Assembly: GCA_051657165.1 (NCBI GenBank)
Contig: JBOFKD010000161.1
Span: 1 to 64,000, forward strand
Source of the DNA: UBA7332 sp051657165
GTDB lineage: Bacteria > Bacteroidota > Bacteroidia > Bacteroidales > UBA7332
Direction: 5' to 3'
DNA length: 64,000 bases
Numbering within the stretch: the first letter of the stretch is position 1; each line of letters begins with the position of its first letter. Under the pieces are notes generated by a model, which saw only the letters and a list, made by a program, of their open reading frames with translations, was not told the DNA's origin and searched no databases. The position numbers and the translations under genes are program-made. Shown one piece after another: positions 26,735 to 35,828 of this stretch.

Positions 26735-27511
26735 ATGCCTAAATTGACTAAAATCGATCTTCATCCTGCATCGGATGAAAATACAGATAAACAAATCATT
26801 GAGCTTGATGCACGCGGGTCTCTTTGCCCCGGTCCGGTGTTATCGCTCAAGCAGGAGGTTGATAAGTTAACAACCGGACAACAGATAAGAATCACGGCCA
26901 CTGATAAAGGATTTATGAAAGACGTGACCGGATGGTGTGAAATTACCGGCAACAGACTTGTAAATCTGTCAACCGAAACAAACGGAGAAATCATTGCCCT
27001 GATCGAGAAATGCAACAACGAAACTCCGGAAGTAACGCCTACGGGCAAAGATCTGGTGCTGGTTGTATTCAGCGATGAGATGGACAAAGCAATGGCTGCT
27101 TTCAATATAGCATTAGGAGCTTATGCCACAGGGATGAATGTAACTATTTTCTTTACTTTTTACGGACTTAGTCTGATCCGTAAAGAAAATGTACATGAAA
27201 AACATTCTTTTATGGAGAAGCTGGTAGATGAGATGTTACCAGAGAATGACAAGAAGCTGCCTCTTTCAAAAAACAACTTTCTCGGACTGGGCCGCAAAAT
27301 GATGGAAAGGCTCATGAAGGACAAAAACGTACCTCCGGTTGACTTTATGATTCATATGGCCAAATACGATGGTATTAAATTTGTAGCCTGTCAGATGTCT
27401 ATGGATATCTTAGGTATTACCAAAGAAGAGCTGATTGACAATATAGAAGTCGGAGGCGTTGCAACCATGCTCGAGAGAGCCCGCTATTCCAATATGAATT
27501 TCTTTATATAA
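26735..27511 (+). CDS. TusA-like / DsrE-like sulfur carrier fusion protein
   Basis: Cytoplasmic protein of 258 residues with two sulfur-transfer modules. Residues 20-92 are TusA/SirA-like, with the acceptor cysteine C31 in DARGSLCPGPV. Residues 105-258 are DsrE/DsrF/peroxiredoxin-like (LVLVVFSDEMDKAMAAFNIAL, VTIFFTFYGLSL) with a candidate active cysteine in FVACQMSMDILGI. It probably passes persulfide sulfur for tRNA thiolation or cofactor synthesis. It is a single gene ending at a strong bidirectional terminator. Confidence 0.9.
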   Translation: MPKLTKIDLHPASDENTDKQIIELDARGSLCPGPVLSLKQEVDKLTTGQQIRITATDKGFMKDVTGWCEITGNRLVNLSTETNGEIIALIEKCNNETPEVTPTGKDLVLVVFSDEMDKAMAAFNIALGAYATGMNVTIFFTFYGLSLIRKENVHEKHSFMEKLVDEMLPENDKKLPLSKNNFLGLGRKMMERLMKDKNVPPVDFMIHMAKYDGIKFVACQMSMDILGITKEELIDNIEVGGVATMLERARYSNMNFFI

Positions 27512-27520
27512 GCAAAAAAA

Positions 27521-27552
27521 AGAAGCACTGATAATACCATATCAGTGCTTCT
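27521..27552. terminator. Bidirectional terminator between convergent genes
   Basis: A 13-bp stem (27521-27533 with 27540-27552) is preceded by an A run and followed by a T-rich stretch. It serves the TusA-DsrE gene on the plus strand and the DUF5103 gene on the minus strand. Confidence 0.88.
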
Positions 27553-27561
27553 TGCTGTATT

Positions 27562-28833
27562 TTAATAGATCATACGAGTACCTACCAGCCTGTCATATCT
27601 GTCTCCGGCAGACCTGTAATACACCCGAATAAGATATTCATTATGCGTTTCATAAAAATTACCTTCAATCAGACCTGTCTCCCCTATATCTGAGCCATTA
27701 GGCACATACAGATAAATAAAATTGTACAACCCTTCCTTCAAAAGATGCGAATGTGTATAACCCCTCAGTGTGGCATCATAACTCATTTCAAACCGTTCGT
27801 CTGCCAGGAAATTACTTAATTCACCAAATACATAAATCCGTCCGTTAATCAGAGGATCATCCATATCTAAAAAGAAATGTGTCAGAAAGTAGTCAGCCTC
27901 CGTATTACTATCGGCAACATCCAAAGCTCTGATTATATATTTCCCGTACTGATCCTGATCGTATCGGTACGGCCGGTTAGCTCTCACCTGATCCGCCTGA
28001 AGCTCCACATTATAATACGGATGATGAAATGAGACTGACTCAATCCCCATCCCGGAATACTTATGTGTTGTCATCTCAAAGCGACGAAACTGATTGCCTC
28101 CCGGAAAAGTCAACTGAGGAGTATTCTCATACACGATCTCTTTATTATTCATATAAAGAGGATTCATCAGAATACGCTGATTATCCGTCCTGCTGTTTTG
28201 CTGAACCACCAGCTTAAGCTCACTCTGCGGATTTCTCACCTGAAGATCATCCGTTATAACCTTCACCTTAAGCTGTTGATTTGATTTCTTATAATCCTTC
28301 AGCGTAATTCCGCTCACTTCTCCCGCCACCTGCACTTTATCTTCCGTCAGCGAGAAGCAGGCCAGAGCCAGAACCGCTCCCGGATGGTCGTAGCTATATA
28401 TTTTCATCACATAATTCCCCGACAGCTTCAGACTGTAATTTTCATCGGGCAGACTTATCCGATAATGCACATAGTTCGTAAGCGTATTAAAAGACTGCGT
28501 ATAATCTTCAATATCGATCTTATTAAATCCGGTCATATATTCCGTTGAAGACAATCCCGATTCCTTCCAGTTCACGTCACAATGATGAATCGTATAATAC
28601 AACATTGGATATTCATCCGTGAGCATATCAAACTCAACAGACAATCTGTCTCCCTTACCCAATCGCAAAACCGACGGGTTACGCCAGTCATCATTCACAG
28701 TTATCTGCAACGAGCGAATACTCTTATCCAATGCTTTCGTATGATATACCTGAGCCGGCAATGCTGATGTAATACCAGAATATAAAAGCAGAAAGAGTAA
28801 TAAAAGAGCAGATTTATATTTTTGTTTAATCAT
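27562..28833 (-). CDS. DUF5103 domain-containing secreted protein
   Basis: Exported protein of 423 residues with a signal peptide (residues 1-24, LLLLFLLLYSGITSALPA). The body is beta-rich and fits DUF5103, a Bacteroidetes-wide family of unknown role (LQITVNDDWRNPSVLRLG, YYTIHHCDVNWKESGLS, YVFGELSNF). The last 130 residues look like an immunoglobulin-like carbohydrate-binding or lipoprotein-associated fold, which is inference from strand pattern only. It is monocistronic and divergent from rnpB. Confidence 0.8.
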   Translation of the reverse strand: MIKQKYKSALLLLFLLLYSGITSALPAQVYHTKALDKSIRSLQITVNDDWRNPSVLRLGKGDRLSVEFDMLTDEYPMLYYTIHHCDVNWKESGLSSTEYMTGFNKIDIEDYTQSFNTLTNYVHYRISLPDENYSLKLSGNYVMKIYSYDHPGAVLALACFSLTEDKVQVAGEVSGITLKDYKKSNQQLKVKVITDDLQVRNPQSELKLVVQQNSRTDNQRILMNPLYMNNKEIVYENTPQLTFPGGNQFRRFEMTTHKYSGMGIESVSFHHPYYNVELQADQVRANRPYRYDQDQYGKYIIRALDVADSNTEADYFLTHFFLDMDDPLINGRIYVFGELSNFLADERFEMSYDATLRGYTHSHLLKEGLYNFIYLYVPNGSDIGETGLIEGNFYETHNEYLIRVYYRSAGDRYDRLVGTRMIY

Positions 28834-29013
28834 AAAAAACGTTGCTTTTCAATTTCTCTGCAAAATAAAAATAAAATACCGATATATACTATCGTATTGA
28901 TGTTTAAATCAATAATCCGGAATATCATGAACGATTAGCTTTCCTAAATGTTTATTTTTATAGAATCAGGCAACTATTAGCTAAAGAAATCTCGTTTTAT
29001 TGGTTGTTTTTGC

Positions 29014-29021
29014 TACTTTTG
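29014..29021 (+). promoter_or_regulatory. Candidate -7 box for rnpB
   Basis: TACTTTTG matches TAnnTTTG and ends 6 bases before the predicted 5' end of RNase P RNA, which is the expected spacing. Confidence 0.7.
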
Positions 29022-29027
29022 CAAGCG

Positions 29028-29440
29028 AAAACAGCAGGACGGTTTGTCGCTAGGTATATTTATTTATGCCGAGAGGAAAGTCCGGGCTACACAGAGCACC
29101 ACACTTCTTAACGGGAAGCTGTCCGCGAGGGCAGAGTAGTGTAACAGAGAATAACCGCCTTCTCCGGAGGGTAAGGGTGAAAAGGTGAGGTAAGAGCTCA
29201 CCGGTCCGGGTGGCAACATCAGGAGCCGTACGCCTTGTGGGTAGCAAGTTCATGTATATCGACGCAGTAGGACTGCTCGTCCGATGTCGAGGGGTAGAAC
29301 GCTAGAGCTTCAGAGTGATCTGAAGAGCAGATAAATGACAAACATTCTTTGAAAGACAAACGTATTGGCTCTCCGGAGCTTTTTATGAATATCTTTCGCT
29401 ATAAAGGATACAGAACCCGGCTTATAGACCTGCTGTTTTT
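29028..29440 (+). ncRNA. rnpB: RNase P RNA (bacterial type A)
   Basis: Catalytic RNA of ribonuclease P, which removes 5' leaders from tRNA precursors. The ends pair as helix P1 (29028-29038 AAAACAGCAGG with 29429-29439). The 5' P4 strand and J3/4 core GAGGAAAGTCCGGGCT and the 3' P4 counterpart ACAGAACCCGGCTTATAG are both present. The central GGTAAGGGTGAAAAGGTG, GGGTGGCAACATCAGGAG and GGTAGAACGCTAGAG segments match conserved parts of the specificity and catalytic domains. The T-rich run after P1 is a likely termination site. Confidence 0.96.
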
Positions 29441-29461
29441 ATTTTTAATACCGAAATTATT

Positions 29462-30862
29462 ATGCGTCGTCTATTCAATCATCTGATGCAACTGATCAAA
29501 TTCATATGGAATTTTCTAACCTATGACATTTGGAGAATCACTGAAAACGAACTCACTTCTTTTGGTGCATTCCTGATAACATCTCTTCGTGCATTAATAC
29601 TCTCTATAAAACGTTTCGTTAACGACAGACTTTCTACAAAAGCCTCTGCATTAACTTACAGCACTTTACTTGCAATTGTACCCACTCTTGCTCTGTTATT
29701 TGCTATTGCCAAAGGTTTTGGGACGAGATCTATTATCGAAAGTCAGATTCTGGACTCTTTTCCCGGACAAAGAGAAATATTGATCGATGCACTCAAATTC
29801 GTGGATGTATATCTCAATCACACAAAAAGCGGAGTCTTCGTAGGACTTGGTGCCATCCTTCTGTTCTGGACAGTCCTTAGTCTGATCAATAATATAGAGC
29901 AGTCATTCAATGAAATATGGTATGTAAAAAAAAGCAGAAGTATTTACCGGCAAATCACCGACTACTTTTCGCTCATTCTTATGCTGCCAATATTCATGGT
30001 CTTCTCTAGTGGGCTCACCCTGTTTATTACGACATTCGTAAACAGCAGCAACTACTCACATGTACTAACACCTCTCACCTCGTTAGTATTTACAGTTCTG
30101 CCGTTTGTTGTCACCTGCACAGCGTTTACCTTCATATATGTCTACATGCCCAATACTCATGTGAAAGTAAAAAACGCTATCATACCGGGTATTCTCAGCG
30201 GATCAGCCTTTCAGATCTTTCAGTACGTTTATATCAGCGGACAGATTTGGGTCTCAAAATACAATGCTATCTACGGAAGCTTTGCAGCACTCCCTCTCCT
30301 TTTACTGTGGCTTCAGCTATCGTGGATCATCTGTTTATACGGCGCTGCTCTTACTCATGCTGCCCAGACCGCCCGCAATTATAATTTCGAAAAAGAAACC
30401 CAGACGATCAGCAGGAGATACAAGGATTTTGTCACGCTGATCATCGTAGCTATCATTGTAAAAAGATTTGTCCGGCAGGAGAAACCCTACACCGCTGATG
30501 AAATCACCTATGATGGCGAGATACCGATAAGTCTGACTAAACAGATACTTTACGAAATGGGTGAACTCAACATCATCACAGAGGTATACATCGAAAAAGA
30601 GCGCAATCATGTATATCAGCCCGCCTTTGATGTTCATCTGATGACAGTAGGCAATCTTTTTGACCGCATTGGCCGGTATGGATCTGAAGATTTCAATATT
30701 GACAAAAATCACAGATTCAGCTCACTATGGAACGCCATGAAAGAATCAAGAAGCTACATGTCGTCAAAGATGAAAGAAGTGCTGATTATGGATCTGCCTA
30801 TCGGTGAAAAAAAAGACACACCCGAACCTCCGAAAATCAGCTTCATCAAAAAGCGAAAATAA
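29462..30862 (+). CDS. YihY/virulence factor BrkB family inner-membrane protein
   Basis: Membrane protein of 466 residues. Six predicted transmembrane helices occupy residues 45-310, with the family motifs STKASALTYSTLLAIVPTLALL, WTVLSLINNIEQSFNEIW and LLLLWLQLSWIICLYGAALTH spread along them. A cytoplasmic region of about 150 residues follows (YTADEITYDGEIPISL), resembling a winged-helix module. The function is not settled in any organism. It starts 22 bases after RNase P RNA, so a read-through transcript is possible. Confidence 0.88.
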   Translation: MRRLFNHLMQLIKFIWNFLTYDIWRITENELTSFGAFLITSLRALILSIKRFVNDRLSTKASALTYSTLLAIVPTLALLFAIAKGFGTRSIIESQILDSFPGQREILIDALKFVDVYLNHTKSGVFVGLGAILLFWTVLSLINNIEQSFNEIWYVKKSRSIYRQITDYFSLILMLPIFMVFSSGLTLFITTFVNSSNYSHVLTPLTSLVFTVLPFVVTCTAFTFIYVYMPNTHVKVKNAIIPGILSGSAFQIFQYVYISGQIWVSKYNAIYGSFAALPLLLLWLQLSWIICLYGAALTHAAQTARNYNFEKETQTISRRYKDFVTLIIVAIIVKRFVRQEKPYTADEITYDGEIPISLTKQILYEMGELNIITEVYIEKERNHVYQPAFDVHLMTVGNLFDRIGRYGSEDFNIDKNHRFSSLWNAMKESRSYMSSKMKEVLIMDLPIGEKKDTPEPPKISFIKKRK

Positions 30863-30884
30863 CAACTATATACCCTGTCAATAA

Positions 30885-30933
30885 ATAACAGAAGAAGCCG
30901 GCTTATAAACAATAAGCCGGCTTCTTCTGTTAT
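30885..30933 (+). terminator. Long hairpin downstream of brkB
   Basis: A perfect 22-bp stem (30885-30906 with 30912-30933, GC-rich core AAGCCGGCTT) closes on a 5-base loop. A T run is lacking, so it may stabilise the mRNA 3' end as much as end transcription. Confidence 0.7.
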
Positions 30934-31331
30934 AAGCATAAAGTGATCAACAGCGCGCTTTGAGTATCTTTTTGATTAAGATATCCGAGTATTTTCGTTC
31001 TGTTTTCTTTCTCCGAATATGGATTTAACCTGTTGAATCTGCGCTTCGAAAAAGACTGACAGCTCTTTAAAAACTCCTCAGAGACAACGCTATAAATTCT
31101 TTCTGTTTCTTACATTTTAATGACCGGAAGAATCAAAAACCACAACGCTATAAAAATATCTTTATGAAAGCTTTTTAACAGAATAACAATCATAGTATCA
31201 CAAATATTCGCATTTTTCATTACAGGTTGATAGCAACACCACCAAATGTTTCTTTTCCTTAATGTAGATTTATTAGACGTAATATTGAAAATTATTAACA
31301 CAATACAGTCTCTTCTATAAGAGACTTCACC

Positions 31332-31339
31332 TATTTTTG
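31332..31339 (+). promoter_or_regulatory. Candidate -7 box for the IclR gene
   Basis: TATTTTTG matches TAnnTTTG, with the start of transcription expected near 31346 and a leader of only about 23 bases, which holds the operator candidate. Confidence 0.55.
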
Positions 31340-31340
31340 T

Positions 31341-31376
31341 TTTCCAGAAATGGAATACAATTTCAAATATGGAAAA
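31341..31376 (+). promoter_or_regulatory. Candidate IclR-type operator over the iclR start site
   Basis: Four half-sites alternate in direction at near 10-base steps: TTTCCA (31341), TGGAAT (31351), TTTCA (31361) and TGGAAAA (31370). The central 15 bases, TGGAATACAATTTCA at 31351-31365, are a near-perfect palindrome of the TGGAAnnnTTCCA kind used by IclR proteins. They lie between the -7 box and the start codon, where binding would block initiation, so autorepression is likely. This is inference from position and symmetry. Confidence 0.5.
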
Positions 31377-32157
31377 TAAATTGACTCAACACGAGGATAA
31401 TTATAAAGTCCCCAATCTGGAAAAAGGACTGCATGTTTTAGAATTACTTGTAGAATCTCAGGAAGGCTTGAATCTTCAGGATATTAAAAATAAAGCAGAA
31501 TTATCTCAAACTACCGCATACCGTATATTACATACGCTTATCAGACTAGGCTATGTCATATATATAGAAAGTAGCAAACGATATATTATCTCACACAAGA
31601 TGCTTTCTCTCGGATTCAAATCCCTGCATGAAAGAAATCTGCACGAAATAGTTCTTCCACACTTGCGTAATATTCGCGATGTAGTAAAAGAGACCGTTTG
31701 TTTCGGTGTAATGACCAACAATAAGGCAATGTTTATCGAGCAGGCTCTCGGCTCTCATCCTTTTTGCTTTGTGCTTACTCCCGGCAAGCTGATAGACTTA
31801 CACTGTTCTGCTCCCGGAAAAGCAATGATGGCAGCTATGCCCGAATCCATGCGCAATCATTATCTCGAAAAAATGACTTTCAAGAAATACAATGAGCGCA
31901 CGATCACAACGCGTAAAGGCTATCTGAAAGAACTCGAAGAGGTCAATAATCTGGGATATGCCATTGACCGGGAAGAAGAGATGAGCGGAATTATGTGTAT
32001 CGGATCAGCTATATTAGACCACACAGGTATGCCCTGCGGAACAATATGGCTTGTCGGTCCCAAAGACCGCCTTGATGCCGGAACCATTAAAGCTGATGGC
32101 GAACTCATACACAATGTATGCAAAAACATTTCAATTGAATTAGGATACAGAACTTAG
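31369..32157 (+). CDS. IclR family transcriptional regulator
   Basis: DNA-binding repressor or activator of 262 residues. Residues 18-80 are a winged helix-turn-helix (GLHVLELLVES, LSQTTAYRILHTLIRLGYV). Residues 90-260 are the IclR effector-binding domain (IRDVVKETVCFGVMTNNKAMFIEQ, LHCSAPGKAMMAAMP, GYAIDREEEMSGIMCIGSAI). Family members respond to small organic acids or sugars; the ligand here is unknown. No catabolic operon is next to it. The following gene is a CcsA-like membrane protein 42 bases on. Confidence 0.92.
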   Translation: MENKLTQHEDNYKVPNLEKGLHVLELLVESQEGLNLQDIKNKAELSQTTAYRILHTLIRLGYVIYIESSKRYIISHKMLSLGFKSLHERNLHEIVLPHLRNIRDVVKETVCFGVMTNNKAMFIEQALGSHPFCFVLTPGKLIDLHCSAPGKAMMAAMPESMRNHYLEKMTFKKYNERTITTRKGYLKELEEVNNLGYAIDREEEMSGIMCIGSAILDHTGMPCGTIWLVGPKDRLDAGTIKADGELIHNVCKNISIELGYRT

Positions 32158-32199
32158 CACTCTGAAAAAGTATTGTATTCCAAATTATATAAAGTTACT

Positions 32200-33840
32200 A
32201 TGCTATTATTTACAACTGATAAAATAGACTATAATAATTACAAGCGCGCATCAAAAATCACTGCTTTGTTTGTTGTTTTATTTTTTATTTTATCCTTTCT
32301 AAGTTTTAAAGCTTACTCTCAGGATATTGACAAATCCGAATTCAAGTTCTTAAAGCGCTACACATTAAGTAGTGCACACGCTAAGAAACTTGCTAATATC
32401 CCCATCCAGTTACAAAACGGAAGGATATCAACATTCGAGGTTTACAGCAACAGATTACTAAAGTCAATTACAGATGAACAAAAGATAGATAAGTACAACT
32501 CGACTCAGGTTATTTTTGGATTTATACTATTCCCGGAGATTTGGGAAAGAGTTCCTCTTATTTCTCAAAACAACGACGAGATGGCCAATCTGTTAGGCAC
32601 AGGCGAAAAGTTCCTCTCTTATCGTTCCTTGTTTGATGGAAGAGGGCGCTACATTCTTAACTCAAATGTTCATCTTGCTAAAAATACGCCTCCGAATGAA
32701 CGGACAATACTGGAGAATCAGATTCTATTGCTTGACCGGAAAGTAAATACACTCTATAAACTCAAACATGCAGTATCCATCCCTCTGTTCCCGCTTCCGG
32801 GCGACGAGGAGTCCCGATGGTATTCGCCGGGTGAGCGTAGTGCCGAAGGTGCTACAACAGACGAACTGCGCGAAATAGAGACAATATTTGTCACTTATCT
32901 GAGTCAGGTTACAGAAGCTCTGAGATCCGGAAACTGGGAAGATGCAAACATCGCGCTCGAAAGCATATCGGATTATCAGATTGCATTTGCAGCTCCGCTA
33001 TCGGTCAATCCACTCCGGTTGAAAACAGAAAATTTCTACACAACCTATGACTGGAATAAATTTGTTTCACACGGATATCTGTTTGTAATAGCTTTATTAC
33101 TGATCTATCTCATACTCAGATGGAGTATCACCCGATTTGAGATTCCGGATATTAAATCATTCTTTGTATATACTTTATACGGAATATTCAGTGTCCAGAC
33201 ATTATCAATAATCCTGCAGGGATACATCTATCAGGGACGTTTCTGGATGAGCTCAGTTGCACTGACAGCCCTTTTCGCATGGCTGATTGCATCAATCGGA
33301 TTGTCATATAAGAAGAAATCGTTTATTGTTTTCATTATCGGCTTTCTCGTTTCGGGAATAATTCTTACAAACAATGAATACAATGCACATAGTATTGAGA
33401 ATTACAAATACCTGATTGCAAAAGAATCATACATCATCAGAGTTTATTATACAATCATACTCTGTAGCTTGTCTTTCTTAATTATCAGTTCCGTTTCTTC
33501 TTTTATTCTGGCTATTGTTTACGCACTCAGAAAATGGATCGAACGCAGTGAGGAAATAATAAAAACACTGACAGCAATTACGCAAACACAAATAAAAACA
33601 GGCCTCATTCTCTTTTTCGCATCTATTTTAATCCGGTCACTGGCTTTGATTGAATTAAACAACAACAATCAGTGGACATGGGAGAATGAATACAAATGGC
33701 TTGGCATATCTCTGATCTCTTATATAATTGCTTATATGATCATCAGAACCAAACGACACAAAATATTTATTTTTACACATACCTTACCCTTATTGGCTTT
33801 AATTATCATGATTATATCCTTCTTTAGTTTACATAGATAA
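32200..33840 (+). CDS. CcsBA-related membrane protein with degenerate haem-handling motif
   Basis: Membrane protein of 546 residues. The N-terminal periplasmic part (IPIQLQNGRISTFEVYSNRLL, FPEIWERVPLI, IPLFPLPGDEESRWYSP) resembles the N-terminal domain of Bacteroidetes fused cytochrome c biogenesis proteins. The C-terminal half has about eight helices laid out like CcsA. The haem-binding WWD motif, normally ending WxWDPKE, appears as QWTWENEYKW (W492, W494), and the helix that normally carries a haem-ligand His reads AKESYIIRVYY. Cytochrome c synthase activity is therefore doubtful. The frame also opens at a TTG (32173), but the ATG at 32200 is preferred. Confidence 0.65.
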   Translation: MLLFTTDKIDYNNYKRASKITALFVVLFFILSFLSFKAYSQDIDKSEFKFLKRYTLSSAHAKKLANIPIQLQNGRISTFEVYSNRLLKSITDEQKIDKYNSTQVIFGFILFPEIWERVPLISQNNDEMANLLGTGEKFLSYRSLFDGRGRYILNSNVHLAKNTPPNERTILENQILLLDRKVNTLYKLKHAVSIPLFPLPGDEESRWYSPGERSAEGATTDELREIETIFVTYLSQVTEALRSGNWEDANIALESISDYQIAFAAPLSVNPLRLKTENFYTTYDWNKFVSHGYLFVIALLLIYLILRWSITRFEIPDIKSFFVYTLYGIFSVQTLSIILQGYIYQGRFWMSSVALTALFAWLIASIGLSYKKKSFIVFIIGFLVSGIILTNNEYNAHSIENYKYLIAKESYIIRVYYTIILCSLSFLIISSVSSFILAIVYALRKWIERSEEIIKTLTAITQTQIKTGLILFFASILIRSLALIELNNNNQWTWENEYKWLGISLISYIIAYMIIRTKRHKIFIFTHTLPLLALIIMIISFFSLHR

Positions 33841-33870
33841 ACTGAAAAGATATGTTTTATTTAGTGGACA

Positions 33871-33908
33871 AACAGGCTGGCTTACTCTCGTTGCCAGCCT
33901 GTTTTTTT
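33871..33908 (+). terminator. Intrinsic terminator of the CcsBA-like gene
   Basis: An 11-bp stem (33871-33881 with 33893-33903, core CAGGCTGGC) is followed by seven T. It lies inside the upstream open frame of the next gene, which argues against the longer start of that gene. Confidence 0.92.
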
Positions 33909-34003
33909 ATTTATATCATCTGCACAGACGTTCTGCCGGGCATTTTTGGCATCCCCTTAAAGACTATTCACAAGCAAAATTCAATTATCTGCATTCTATG
34001 TAT

Positions 34004-34011
34004 TAAATTTG
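34004..34011 (+). promoter_or_regulatory. Candidate -7 box for the mksF-mksE-mksB-like operon
   Basis: TAAATTTG matches TAnnTTTG, 36 bases before the ATG at 34047 and downstream of the preceding terminator. The operon thus has its own promoter. Confidence 0.55.
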
Positions 34012-34046
34012 TAAAACATTCACAGAGAAATAAACGTCACCACAAT

Positions 34047-35255
34047 ATGAACACATTCGGATCTATAAAAGAATTGCTCAAAACGCTAAGTCGGGAGCAT
34101 ACCCTTTTTACAGAGATCTTTGGGAAAAGAAAATCATTATCCTTCAAATACGAGCAGGCTCTCGAACTCGTTGATCAGGATCAGGCAAGACTATTATACC
34201 TTGCTGACCGCTCCGTCATACGCCAAAACGGCGAATACGTAGAGCTCGACGATCTTTTTCTGCAATTTTTCGAACAAGTCCTGGAGGTTAACGAAGAAAT
34301 TAACCTCTCCTACATAAACGAACACATAGAACACGTCCGGCAAAACATCCTGTATTTCAACAATGAAAGCAACGAAAACAGACGCTACGGATATCTCAGA
34401 ATCATCAAAAGGGCATTCCGCAGTATCGGCGTCGTTACTATGCGAAATGTTATTGACTTGAAACGAAACATTGATTCCACCTTCAAAAGTGAGCCAAATT
34501 ACAAGATCAAAAAGATTAAGCTGGAGCGCTTTGACGAAAAAAGGGAAGCCATACAAAGCCTGATCAAAACCACGGATTCGATCATTGATAAGGACGAGAA
34601 ACTCTTCTTCGATCAGGTTTGCGACGAAGAGTTAGACCGGATCATCACCCGTCTGAAACTCACACTCAATGAATGCCGCCATAATCTGATCGAAATACAG
34701 AAACAGATTATCGACTATCTCAATCAGATTAAACTTCAGGCAGTGTCTCTCGAAAAAATCCGGCAGATCAAGTATCTCAAAGATCAGTTTGAGCTCGAAA
34801 CTCAGACAGACATCCGCGATCAGCTTTCAAAAAACAATGCTGTAATCTTCGAAAACCGTCCGGCATATCCACTCAAACTATCCGTTGATTTTCTCCGGAA
34901 TGACGATGATGCTCTGGATTCTGTACGCAAAGTTTACGAACGAATGCAGATGGGTAACGGCAGACAGAACGATATTGCCGAAAGCATTTCCGAATCCTAT
35001 CTGAACGTACTGACCGAAGAACAGCAGTCCATCGATTTGTCAGCAATCAAAGAGAAGTTTAAAGAATCAAAAGAAGACCTCTTCGGATATTTACTTGAAA
35101 ATCAGACAGAGCTGAACCTTTCATTCGATGAATGCGTCACGCTCTATTGTCAGATGATTTCCAACTACGATCTGGAATTCAGTATATCTGACCGGTTCGA
35201 CAGTAAATCCGATGTAGAATATGCGCTGGTTTTTCCTGCCAATAAAGAAGACTAA
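34047..35255 (+). CDS. MksF/JetA-like kleisin subunit of a condensin-like complex
   Basis: Protein of 402 residues, assigned by operon position, size and fold. The N-terminal 150 residues are helical with winged-helix character (FKYEQALELVDQDQARLLYLAD), as in MksF and JetA. The middle is long helices (RLKLTLNECRHNLIEIQKQI), and the C-terminus is a compact acidic domain (ESYLNVLTEEQQSIDL, LSFDECVTLYCQMISNYDLEF). The role expected from the family is the kleisin that bridges the two heads of the SMC dimer. The frame is open to 33852, but a strong terminator lies inside that extension, so the ATG at 34047 is chosen. Confidence 0.75.
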   Translation: MNTFGSIKELLKTLSREHTLFTEIFGKRKSLSFKYEQALELVDQDQARLLYLADRSVIRQNGEYVELDDLFLQFFEQVLEVNEEINLSYINEHIEHVRQNILYFNNESNENRRYGYLRIIKRAFRSIGVVTMRNVIDLKRNIDSTFKSEPNYKIKKIKLERFDEKREAIQSLIKTTDSIIDKDEKLFFDQVCDEELDRIITRLKLTLNECRHNLIEIQKQIIDYLNQIKLQAVSLEKIRQIKYLKDQFELETQTDIRDQLSKNNAVIFENRPAYPLKLSVDFLRNDDDALDSVRKVYERMQMGNGRQNDIAESISESYLNVLTEEQQSIDLSAIKEKFKESKEDLFGYLLENQTELNLSFDECVTLYCQMISNYDLEFSISDRFDSKSDVEYALVFPANKED

Positions 35256-35258
35256 ATA

Positions 35259-35828
35259 ATGGAAATAATAAAATATACGGATGAGATTTTTGATATCCTC
35301 AGCAAAGGATTGTTTATCTCCTCAAACAGTACCGACGAAAATATGCGTCGTCTTTACCGCACTATAGACGAAAACACAGAAGCCCTGGCAAATTACTTCT
35401 CTGCCATCAATTTCGTGCTCGAACAGGGCAACGAATACTTCTATTTCTCAAGACGCGAGAATAAAACCGATCTCGAACGTAAGCTTGAGGCGGCAATGAA
35501 GTGGATAGACATTCTGGACTTTCTGAAAAACTACGACAACTCCTTTGGTCCGGGACTCCGTTTCTCACCTCACGATTTGCTCGTATCACTCAACCTGAAT
35601 GTTGAAATGAAGAATAAACTCGAATATATCAAACGCCATTATCAGGGGAAAACAAAACACGAAGACATTATTGATCGTCTCATCTATGATCTTCGCCGTG
35701 ATGGCTTCATCGAGTTAGAAAATGAAATCGAAGACACCTATAAGGTACTGTCTTCCTTTCAGTATATTGAACAGCTGGTTTTATCTATAAACATTCCTGA
35801 AGAGATTATCAATGAGATACCTGAATAA
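35259..35828 (+). CDS. MksE/JetB-like KITE subunit
   Basis: Protein of 189 residues starting three bases after the kleisin-like gene and overlapping the SMC-like gene by 17 bases, so the three are translationally linked. Its size and helix-rich winged-helix pattern (ENTEALANYFSAINFVLEQG, IIDRLIYDLRRDGFIELENE) suit the KITE subunit (MksE, JetB or MukE) that clamps kleisin. No catalytic motif is seen or expected. The assignment rests mainly on context. Confidence 0.72.
   Translation: MEIIKYTDEIFDILSKGLFISSNSTDENMRRLYRTIDENTEALANYFSAINFVLEQGNEYFYFSRRENKTDLERKLEAAMKWIDILDFLKNYDNSFGPGLRFSPHDLLVSLNLNVEMKNKLEYIKRHYQGKTKHEDIIDRLIYDLRRDGFIELENEIEDTYKVLSSFQYIEQLVLSINIPEEIINEIPE

Larger units (their letters stand above)
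30863..31368. other. 506-base spacer upstream of the IclR gene
   Basis: It contains the brkB terminator (30885-30933) and the iclR control region (31332-31376). Between them is AT-rich sequence with two copies of CAACGCTATAAA, at about 31088 and 31142. No ORF or RNA was recognised. Confidence 0.55.

Noticed and set aside
33852..34046. 65-residue N-terminal extension of the MksF-like protein
   Set aside because: It contains a strong terminator (33871-33908) and the operon's own -7 box (34004-34011), and it reads like translated spacer.
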